A program made the translations under genes and the position numbers. Shown here piece by piece: positions 55,852 to 64,000 of a stretch of DNA of 64,000 nt. The notes below the pieces were generated by a model, which had not been told where the DNA came from, did no database searches, and saw only the letters and a list, made by a program, of their open reading frames with translations. Within the stretch, counting starts at the first letter, position 1. The number at the start of each line of letters is the position of its first letter. This DNA is from Spirometra erinaceieuropaei (taxonomy: Eukaryota > Platyhelminthes > Cestoda > Diphyllobothriidea > Diphyllobothriidae): assembly GCA_902702965.1 (NCBI GenBank), contig CACRXP010000715.1:207271-271270 (forward strand). The letters run 5' to 3'.

Positions 55852-56842
55852 GAAGTAGGTGAGCTAACTCATTAAATCTCAACAGAAATTCCGAAAAGCG
55901 TTTTCGTTTTGAAAAGATTAATTAAGTAGGGTTGTAAAACTAATCCTCCTACAGCATAATTCCATAATAATTCAGTTACCCTTCGGATGCCGGGTTTCGA
56001 ACATGCTTCTTTCCGGCTCCATCTAAAAACCATACTCCGTAAAAAATGCCTACTTATCTAGCATGCGTTTCTTTCGCCGGTTTTCAATGTCCTTAAATAT
56101 TTTATTATATTTCATGGAAAACATGCATAAACATATTCATTCTTTTTCCCCTTCATTTGATAATTACATCTTTTTTCAATAGTTCACCCGAAGGAAGGGT
56201 ATAGTTTGATTTTATAAAACGTTTCGAATTGCCGAATAATTTTGAACCCGATCTGCTGTTACACATGCATTCAGGGTTCCCAAACGACAGGCTCTATATT
56301 TTCTGCATACGGAAAACCATACATTTATCTGCGGTACTAGTAGGAGACCATAGTGGGTTCATAAAAGTAAGCAATTGATTTGAGCCACCATGCTAACTTT
56401 ACAAGTCACATTGGTAAGTGCACAGCCATGAGGTTTTATGAACGGCCATTTCACGGTATTAAAAATCTCGCAAGTAGAAACTTTTTCTAAACCGAATTAT
56501 GCCCTTTCGTCGAGTGTAATATTAAAAGAAGACGTAATTATCTACCGGTTGAGCAAAAGAATGAATATTTATATGCATGCTTTCTATGAAATATGACTCA
56601 ATATTGAAGGGAATCGAAAATCACGAAATGAATGCATGCTACATAAGTAGGCATTTTTTTGGAGTTTAGTTTTTACATGCAGTCGCAAAGACGTTTATCC
56701 GAAAGCCGACGCCTGGGAAAACTGAATTTTTGTAGAACTATATTGTACGATGATTCGTTTTGCAACCCTACATAATTAATCTTTTCGAAACGAAAACGCA
56801 TTACTGAATAGCTTTTGACATTTCATGAGTTAGCCCACTTAT
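55852..56842. mobile_element. Foldback MITE M6
   Basis: Left end AGTAGGTGAGCTAACTCAT (outermost CAG altered), right end TTTCATGAGTTAGCCCACTT. Arms and centre follow the family order. About 990 bp. Its right end runs directly into the left arm of the next copy. Confidence 0.75.
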
Positions 56843-58720
56843 TTAAGTAGGGTTGTAGTGTTAGTGACCTTGCGGAATATTTTATTTAATTACAACAGGA
56901 AGCCGGCTTTTGAAAGAATTTTTTACTGCCTGCAAAAAATGACTACTTACAGTAGGTGGTCTAATTCATGAAATGTTAACCGAAATTCAAAATGCGTTTT
57001 TGTTTCGAAAGGATTAATAATACAGGGTTGGAAAACTGTTTGTCCTGCCGGCTTTCAAGCGAACTTTGTTTCGGCTCCATGAACATAGTTTACTCTGTAG
57101 AAATGACCACTTAAATAGCATGCGTTTTTCTCATTGATTTTTGATGCCCTTAAAAATTCAACTATATCTCATGAAAAACATGCAGAAAAGTATTCATGCC
57201 ATTGCTCATTGGATGGGAAATGACGTCTTCTTCAAATTGTACATTCAAAGGAAAAGAGTAATTCGGTGATAAACAAGCCTATATTTGTGGGTTTTTTTAA
57301 AATCGTGAAACGGCCGTCCATAAAATGTCATGTTTCTGAAGTTACCGATGTGTCTTGTAAAGTTAACAATATGGCTCAAATCCACTGCTAAATTTTTCTG
57401 AACTTCGTACAGTCTCCTGCTAACACCGTAGAGAAATGCATGGATTTCCGTACGCGGAAAACATACGCCTGGCATTTTGGAAACCCAGAATGCAAGTGTA
57501 ACGGCAGGTTGAGTTCAAATTTGTTCGGGAACTGGAAAAGTTGTGAAATGCCGAATTATAGTCCTTCTGTAAGTAAAGAATAGTAGGAAGACGTCATTAC
57601 TGCCGAATGAGCAATGTCATGTATATTTTTATGCATGATTTCAACAAGATATAGTTGCATTTTTACGGGCATAGAAAATCAATAAGAAAAAATACATGCT
57701 GATTTAGTGGTTAACTGTACAGAGTATTGTTTTTAGCGTGCGGCCGAAAGGAAGTTCGTTTTGAAGACGGCGGACTGCGGTAACTAAATTATTATAGAAT
57801 TATGATGCACGAGAATCAGGTTTCCAACCCTGCTTAATTAATCCTTTCGAAACAAAAACACAGTTCGAATTTCGGTTGACATTTCATGAGTTAGACCACC
57901 TACTGTATATGGTATTCATTTTTCTCATTGAGTTTCAATGTCCTCATAAATTTAAATATTTTTCATGGAAATATGCATAAAGAATTCATTTAGTTTTGAC
58001 TGGGCATGAAATTATGATTTCATAAAATTTTATACTCCAAGGTAGGGTATAATTTGGTTTTAGTAAGCTCCTAATTATGAGATTTTTATGACCGCTAAAT
58101 ACCCGTTCATAAAACTTCATTTCTCTGCATCTACCAATTTTGCTTGCAAAGTTTAAATAGAGCTCAAATTCTCTACCACATTTTAAGAACTCGATGAGGT
58201 CTCGTTTTAATACCGTAGATAACCTATAGTTTTCTCTGCGTGGAAAATATACGGCTTGTAGTATGGAAACCCTGAATGTTAATGTAACAAAAGGTCGGGT
58301 TTAAAATTATTTGGGCATCATGGAACTTTTTAAAACCAAATTGTGCCTCCTTTTTAGGGAAAAAATTGAAAAAACATACTTTTCTTCCAAATGTGCAAAA
58401 GAACGACAATTTTTTGTACATGTTTTCCAAGAGGCATATTCGAATTTATAAGGGCAGGGCAAATCAATTAGACAAATCCATGCTACAAAAGTAGTCGTTC
58501 TATGTGCATGTCTTCCAAGAGGCATAATCCTTTTTGTGGAAAGTAGTTTTCGCAGGCGGCCGGAAAGAAGTTCGTTCTAAAGCTGGCATCCTAAAACAAC
58601 TGAATTTTAATGGGTTCATGCTGCACGGTGATTAATATTACAACTTTACATACGTAATCTTTTCGTGCTGACAATGCATTTCAGGATTTCGGCCAACATT
58701 TCACGAGTTAGCGCATGACA
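56843..58720. mobile_element. Foldback MITE M8, split by MITE M7
   Basis: Left-arm piece at 56843-56949 (TTAAGTAGGGTTGTAG..., GGAAGCCGGCTTTTGAAAG, AAAAATGACTACTTA) lacks the first 60 or so bases. It resumes at 57908 (GGTATTCATTTTTCTCATTG, AAATATTTTTCATGG) and continues to the right end near 58720 (CATTTCACGAGTTAGCGCA). The interruption lies at the TA of the arm's ACTACTTAAGTAG segment. Confidence 0.75.
56950..57905. mobile_element. Foldback MITE M7 nested in M8
   Basis: CAGTAGGTGGTCTAATTCAT at the left after TA (56948-56949), TTAGACCACCTACTG at the right before TA (57906-57907). 956 bp with well-kept ends. It sits in the left arm of another copy, so it is the younger of the two. Confidence 0.85.
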
Positions 58721-58975
58721 TCGTACTGTACTCACGGTGACGCAGTTACCAAACCAGGCCGCAAATATCAGGATATGTCCAAAGATAGCAGAATGAAAGT
58801 CTTTAATGTCCACAGAACTAACTGAGTCACTGTCTCCGGCGACAGTGGCGGCTGGCGAGGATAAGACATTTGTTGGCGGTTTTGAGGCAGGCCCGAGAGA
58901 AAGAGAGAGAGACAGATAAGGGAATCATGGATTGGGCTGGAGCAGGTTTACGTATCTTTGTGTTCAAGTGGTGTG
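58721..58975. other. No recognisable gene
   Basis: Short spacer with a GA-rich run (58893-58915). Confidence 0.4.
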
Positions 58976-59947
58976 CATTGCGTGACCGATCTAATGAAAT
59001 GTTGACCGAAATTCCAAAACTCGTTTCCGATTAGGAAGGATTACTTACGTGGGGTTGTTATACTTATTAGCATGCAGCATAACCCTGTAACATTTCGGAC
59101 TCGCCAGGATTTCGGCTATTGAATGCATTTCCTTCTGACCTACCAGAGAAAACACATTTGGTAAAAAATGGCTACTTAATTATCATGCATTTTTTCCAAT
59201 GATTTTCGGTGGTCTTATAAAGTCAAATATATTTTACCGAAAACATTCATAAAATATGCTTCCTTTTGCTTATGTGGTAGGAACTTCCATTTTCTCCATA
59301 CTTTATGCCCGAAGAAAGTGTATGCTTAGGTTTTACAAAAGTTAATTATTATGAGATTTTTGAGATCATGCGATGTTCCTGCATGCAAGAACGCACAAGG
59401 CCGTTTACCTATGCTCCACATGAAATGTACGACAGAGTCCGCACCCAAGGTAAGATTTCGTGAACTGTATGTGGTATCTGATTAAAGGCATAGAGGAATA
59501 TATGATTTTCTTTACGCGGAAGGCCTGCACCTTGTAAACTGAAATCGCTAAACGCTGAGAATTATTCGGGAATTGTAAAACTTTTTTTAAAACCTAAATA
59601 TCTACTTTCTTCGGGCATAAACTATGAAGAAAATGGGAGTTTGTATCAAATAAGAAAAAGAATGGATATTTTTATGAATGTTTTCTGTAAAATATATTTG
59701 ATTCCATAAGACTATCGAAAATCAATGGGAAAAATGCATGCTACTTAAGTATTCATTTTTTTCCAAGTGTGCTTTCTCTGGGAGGTCAAAAAGAAAAGCA
59801 TTCAATAGCCGACATGATGGCAAATCCGAAATGCTATAGGGTTATGCTGCATGATGATCAGTATAACAACCCCACGTAAGTAATCTTTCCTAATTGGAAA
59901 CGCATTTTGGGAATTTTGGTCAACATTTCATGAGATCGGTCACGCAC
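58976..59947. mobile_element. Foldback MITE M9, second subfamily
   Basis: Left TTGCGTGACCGATCTAATGA, right CATGAGATCGGTCACGCA. Arms share the interior order of the family (GGTTGTTATACTTATTAGC, GGCTACTTAATTATCATGCA, TTATAAAGTCAAATATATTT) but differ in the ends. About 970 bp. Confidence 0.7.
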
Positions 59948-61165
59948 TTATTTGAGGGTGGTGCACCTAGTAGCCAACATCGCTTTGGTCGAGGGTTGAC
60001 GTGTTCAGGTGTTGCATAATCAGCTTTCCTTGTCTGGTGCACGCTTGTGCGCATGTTGCGGTGAAAGCCAACCGTTATGTTCAGAGAAGAAGTGAATATC
60101 CTTGGTGCAGTGAGCCGCCTAGCCATGAGGTTGGATGATGGCTGTCGGCGGGATCACGGACTGCGCGGCGACCAATTGTGGCGGAACATCTAACGGACGA
60201 AAGTCAGAAACCGACCTCCCTTCACTACGGTCTTCTATCAGGGGTAGTTGTTTATCTTTAAAAAGACAAAAACGGTTCAAAGCGGGCATGAACTGTGAGG
60301 GAGTCTCAGGAAGACCTGTGATGAATGGCAGATGTGGCTGTAATGCGCATTTCTGGAGTTTTCGGCCTCTCCAGGAGTTATAAGACAAAACCCAGATTGG
60401 GGGAATCGGAGCGCGATTTTGACATACGTTGGCCTTTGCTCAAACCAGAGGGTCAAGGCCTCGGGTCATGTCGACTGCAAACATCTGCAAGCGTCCAGGG
60501 CGTAAGGCATGCGGCAAAGATTCTGAAATAAGGCTAGATTCGTGCTGTGTACCTGTGTGGGCAAGCGGGTATTTGGGACTGCCTGATGAGTGTGGATTCA
60601 CATTACACGGCTGGCTTCCCAACCTAATCACTCCTAATCTAACTTGGTCTGACGCTACTGGTGTGCACGGCACATTGTCCACGCTTTGGGCATGGTGCTA
60701 GCCATGTTATTTCAATAACAGGGGATCTGTGTGATGTTCGGCGTGGTTGTAGCAAAATGCATCGGTCACTACTGTCTCCCTAACTTTTCGATGCAACCAC
60801 CTAGGAGGACAGCTCAGGGTTCCGTTCACAATAAACCCCCTCATTCTGGTGATTTGTGTCTTTCCGTACAACTCGGTGTCTGGGTTGCGCACTGAGGACC
60901 CACTCTCACTGCTGAGACACTGCACGTTTGCGCGCACCACTTTAAATTCCGAACTATCAGAAACACGACTATGGAAAGATAGGTCGATTTTGTTCACACG
61001 TCTCTCAGTTTAATTTAATTTTTGCCGCCTACATTAAAACCACGTGTTAAACATCCTAAAGAGAATGTCGTTGGAGTAGCCAAAATGTCATCGTAAAGTA
61101 CATACTAAATAGTAGGGAAAATGCGATTTCCAAGTGGCACATAAAAAAGAGGAGGCGTTCACGAG
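59948..61165. other. No recognisable gene
   Basis: Several overlapping frames of 60-96 codons on both strands (for example 60707-60997 minus, 60429-60701 plus) without recognisable motifs. Confidence 0.45.
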
Positions 61166-61179
61166 AAGGGATGTATTAG

Positions 61180-61228
61180 AGGTCTGAAGTTTCAAGTAAG
61201 TACTTCGCATACCCCTCTTCAGAGACAA
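61180..61228 (-). ncRNA. Hammerhead-like module, PLE-11 5' inverted end
   Basis: Minus strand: GTCT, CTGAAGA (61222-61216; position 7 may be any base), a stem II region with GTA...TAC, GAAACTTC (61193-61186; GTC replaced by TTC), AGAC. GTCT/AGAC is a perfect stem I, unlike the GTCT/AGGC of subfamily 1. Confidence 0.45.
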
Positions 61229-61449
61229 GGCAGTCATGCGCACAGTTCACCTTATATGACAAACTTTGATGCTCGGCTTGCCAATGCCGCCTATGTGGCT
61301 GCATCTAACCCGCATGTCACCGTGACGCCCCCAGCTCCCGTCCGCCGAGGCGGTAGTCAGCAGGCAGAATAGCATTCTCGGTGTCCACTTCTACCTCTCT
61401 CAGTTCCAGGCGGAAGATAAGTGGAGGACAAACTTTCATTCTTAAATTC

Positions 61450-61958
61450 TTTTATCTGCCGCCAATCAGATGGCAAACTGGAGATGTCAGTCTACGGAAA
61501 ACCGACGGACAGCCTACAAATACTCACTTACAATAACAGTCAGCCACTGAAACGCAAATGAAGCTGCGTACGCACGCTATACCGACGGATTGAAGCTCAT
61601 TGAAGCACCCCAGCCGCCCAACTGGACAGGAACAGTGATACGGTCAAAAGACCCGATCCCAAAGCAGGAGATTTCGGCCGTTGTCTGCCGGTTTCACTTC
61701 GGCTGCGGGATGTGCAACCACGTTAGGGAAACCGACGGACGGCTGCTAACGCGAATGCACGAGCAGAAGTTGGCCGTGCGAAGGTTGGACCCGAAATCGG
61801 ATGTAGCAGCCCATGTCGCGCAAATGGGACACGTCCTTAACTCTCACGACGTTGGGATTGTGGGCCGAGGCGATGATCACATGGAAAGGCAGGCGCAAGA
61901 AGCCTGGATGTCCACCGACTACTCTGTCAACCGCCACATCAATTTGCCTCCCCTCTAG
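61450..61958 (+). pseudogene. PLE-11 thumb end and GIY-YIG endonuclease
   Basis: Near 61.46 kb FLPPIRWQTGDVSLRKTD parallels FLPPTKWQNEDVTLQKND of PLE-2. The 122-residue frame 61590-61958 has VIRSKDPIPKQEISAVVCRF, then GCGMCNHVRETDGRLLTRMHEQ, the GIY-YIG entry with YVGET altered to HVRET, then VAAHVAQMGHVLNSHDVGIV and EAWMSTDYSVNRHINLPPL, the domain end. The linker contains frameshifts. Loss of the YVG motif predicts inactivity. Confidence 0.75.
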
Positions 61959-62159
61959 CTGGTTTCACGAACATACTTGAATGGGGACAGTCACGGCGCG
62001 GGACAGTCAGGGCCGTCAACTATCACCGTGGTCAACGGGGGCGGGAGCGATTCAGATCACGGTGACATGCGGGTCGGATGCGGTCACACAGGCGGCGTTA
62101 GTGGGCTGTGCACCAAACAAAGTGCACCGTACAGGGAAAGCTGTGCGCATGACTTCCCA

Positions 62160-62207
62160 GTCTCTGAAAATGAAATAAACGAAGTAACTACTCGAAGCGT
62201 CAGACCT
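62160..62207 (+). ncRNA. Hammerhead-like module, PLE-11 3' end, decayed
   Basis: GTCT, CTGAAAA (62164-62170), GAAGCGTC (62194-62201) and AGAC. Stem I is perfect (GTCT/AGAC); the core has changes in both boxes. Confidence 0.4.
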
Positions 62208-62457
62208 CTAATGGGCCCATGCCGGCGAACGCCCCCTCATTTCTTAGGAGAACATGTTGCACCAACAGTATGGGAATGGCATATCAGTCGCGCCATAAAG
62301 TGAATATTTTTGTCAGAAGCAGTGACGCAAGCCTTGCTGATTTTCACGCACACCCCAGTCATTTAATGATCTAGAATTCGAGCGGAGGGCCGTAGACACA
62401 CAATAAAAAGCCCACCGATTATGTGACGAGACATTATTAACCTTTTGGTTAACAACA

Positions 62458-62889
62458 ATGCCCCAACACCCAACGCCCCCGAGAGGACTCCTGTTCTATC
62501 TGCTACTGACAGTGGGTTTCCTCAGTTTTGTTTTTACGACAGAATGGTTGATATCCCTCTATTGGAATACACTCACCAAAGCACATGGAGACCTCTACCA
62601 GAACAATTGGCAACATATTGTTTTTTCGCATGAAACAAACACCTTTGAATTGTCACTGACAGTGCAGGTTGCCGATGATGGCCACAAGAGTTCCGACCGT
62701 TGGGTCTCTAGTGAAGTTTTCCAGAAATCCCCCTCCAAAAAAAGGAGGTTTACATTTGAGGAAATGGCGGAGATTACGGATGCAAACTGGGTATTTCCCA
62801 TCCCCCGTTCGGTCTACTTGCTCTACCCGCAGGCACTGGATATGAAGCAGGTGGTGGCCAATGTAACTAGAGGCTTTCCGGTAGCCGAG
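62458..62889 (+). CDS. Beta-1,3-galactosyltransferase-like paralog, exon 1
   Basis: Encodes 144 residues from ATG 62458: short tail (MPQHPTPPRG), one hydrophobic segment at about 11-27 (LLFYLLLTVGFLSFVFT), then a stem with NWQHIVFSHETNTFELSLTV, FTFEEMAEITDANWVFPIPR and VYLLYPQALDMKQVV. It ends at GAG (62889) followed by the donor GTAAATGCG, phase 0, exactly as in exon 1 of the 22 kb gene. The frame has no defects, so this is probably the start of a live second gene of the family, on the opposite strand, whose catalytic exon lies past 64000. A TATA-like CAATAAAAAG lies at 62401-62410, too weak to call a promoter. Confidence 0.8.
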
Positions 62890-63603
62890 GTAAATGCGAA
62901 TATTGTAGGCTGAGTGTCATTTTTGATCTCGCCCTATCTGATGGGTTGGTTTTTTTAAAATTTGTCTAATGTGAGCCCAAAAATGAGTTACCTTGAGGTA
63001 GAAACACGAGGTTAGTCAGTTGATTTTCGATTGGATTTTGATTAAACAGCTGTAGCAGAGTTACGTAAATTAGACTAAACATAGATGTCCTCAAATTTTT
63101 GAAGGATCCATAGAGACTATGATATGCCCGACGGAATTTTTTCAACTGCAATTTTACTGCAAATTATTCACAAAGTTGTGCATAAATACATGTTGCAATA
63201 ATGCAGAAACATGAGACCATTTTCATAGCAGAGCCTATTGGCCTTCGATTTAAATGCCTCTTTAGTTGTCCAAGCAAACGGCGTTTGGAAATGAGCCTAG
63301 TTCGGCAGCATTCTCTCTCTCTTAATTAAGCCAGTCCTGGATCCTACGTCTTCCTTGCATCGGACACTTGCAGCAACGATGTATTTAGGCCTTTGGCGAG
63401 TTAGAATTTGAGAATTTGTTAAGGCGTTGGCGAAAGACATCGTTTTGTGCAACACTAAGGGTTTTCGATGGGTGATTCTATAGTTTGTGGTGTCGACTAG
63501 GGTCGAGTGACCTTTTTAATGGGAACATTAGTAGGTAAGTTGATTTCATCCTGAGTGTTATTTTAGTGTCAAATTTTCCTTCTTATTTCCCAATAAAGCG
63601 ATT
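62890..63603 (+). other. Start of the second GalT gene's intron
   Basis: Follows the donor at 62890. Apart from AT-rich sequence and the MITE at its end, nothing was recognised before the window limit. Confidence 0.6.
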
Positions 63604-64000
63604 AAGTGGGCTAACTCATGAAATCTCTACAGATATTCCGAAATGTGCTTTCGGTTAGAAAATATTTATTAAGTAGTGTTGTAAAACGAATCATTGTTCA
63701 ACATAATTTTATAATAATTCAATTTCCGCGGACGCCTGATTTCGAACAAAATTCTTAATGGGTGCATCTAAAAACGATACTCAAGAAAAAATGCCTATTT
63801 ATGTAGCATGCATTTTCTCATTCATTTTTGATGCCCTTGAAAATTCCAATATATTTCATAAAAACATGCAGAAAACTATTCATTATTTTGTTAATTCTGT
63901 TTAAAATTACGTCTTCTTTCACTTTCATACTAGGATAAAGCGTACAATTCGGTTTTAAAAAAATTCCCAAATCCCGAATAATTTTGAACTCGACCTGCCG
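63604..64000. mobile_element. Foldback MITE M10, cut by the window end
   Basis: Left arm from AAGTGGGCTAACTCATGAAA (outer CAGT altered) through TTAAGTAGTGTTGTAAAACG, ATAATTTTATAATAATTC, GCATGCATTTTCTCATTCAT, to TTTGAACTCGACCTGCCG at the last base. It lies in the intron of the second GalT gene. Confidence 0.75.

Larger units (their letters stand above)
61170..62260 (+). mobile_element. Penelope-like element PLE-11 (second subfamily)
   Basis: Plus-strand remnant with the inverted terminal module on the minus strand at 61180-61228 and the terminal module on the plus strand at 62160-62207. Between them lie the RT thumb end and the GIY-YIG domain. Same subfamily as PLE-2. Outermost limits are uncertain because no duplication was found. 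Confidence 0.75.

Noticed and set aside
59948..61165. Several 60-96-codon frames
   Set aside because: No motifs and heavy overlap on both strands; compatible with chance.
1..64000. CRISPR arrays, bacterial operons or prophage
   Set aside because: No regularly spaced repeats with unique spacers, no gene packing and no ribosome binding sites; introns and LINE/PLE/MITE content show a eukaryotic genome.

Overview
This window reads as eukaryotic, intron-bearing and dense in transposable elements (TEs), probably from a flatworm of the diphyllobothriid tapeworm type (Spirometra, Dibothriocephalus or Schistocephalus). That assignment rests on three things: LINE polyproteins with a C2H2 zinc-finger tail, many Penelope-like elements (PLEs) with GIY-YIG endonucleases, and a family of beta-1,3-galactosyltransferase-like genes. 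The taxon is an inference; the sequence carries no ribosomal or mitochondrial marker. I see no operons, Shine-Dalgarno sites or CRISPR arrays.

Host genes. The only convincing host genes belong to one glycosyltransferase family 31 (beta3GalT-like) family. One two-exon gene lies on the minus strand: exon 1 at 22071-21631, a 5.35 kb intron, and exon 2 at 16278-15367. Both splice sites are visible and the predicted protein has 450 residues. A paralogous first exon lies at 62458-62889 on the plus strand, with its partner exon beyond the window. At least three decayed relatives remain: an exon-2 relic at 29150-29830, an exon-1 relic at 39535-39700, and an exon-1 relic split into two pieces at 43225-43390 and 44410-44600.

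Layout. 0-7.9 kb: remnants of LINEs, including one CR1-like element with recognisable ORF1 and ORF2 on the minus strand. 8.1-10.7 kb: two PLEs, then a tRNA-derived SINE. 11-15 kb: mostly unrecognised sequence with one RT scrap. 15.4-22.1 kb: the GalT gene, whose intron holds two PLEs and a foldback MITE. 23-32 kb: MITEs, a GT/CT-rich dispersed repeat, PLEs and a GalT pseudogene. 32-36.6 kb: a different, older PLE lineage. 37-44.6 kb: MITEs (one split by a PLE) and GalT relics. 45-51.5 kb: an array of the dispersed repeat, then an almost complete APE-RT-zinc-finger LINE on the minus strand. 53-60 kb: a LINE scrap and a cluster of foldback MITEs, one nested in another. 61-62.3 kb: one more PLE. 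62.4-64 kb: the second GalT first exon and a MITE.

Main observation. The PLE ends carry a small module that fits a type I hammerhead ribozyme with an extremely short, self-complementary stem III. I count 13 good or partly decayed copies. Stem I, stem II and stem III appear to covary between PLE subfamilies. In several PLEs two modules lie in inverted orientation at the two ends. Two of them sit in sense orientation in the intron of the GalT gene. Hammerheads in PLEs are known in general; the palindromic-stem variants, the inverted pairing and the intronic placement are what look worth testing here.
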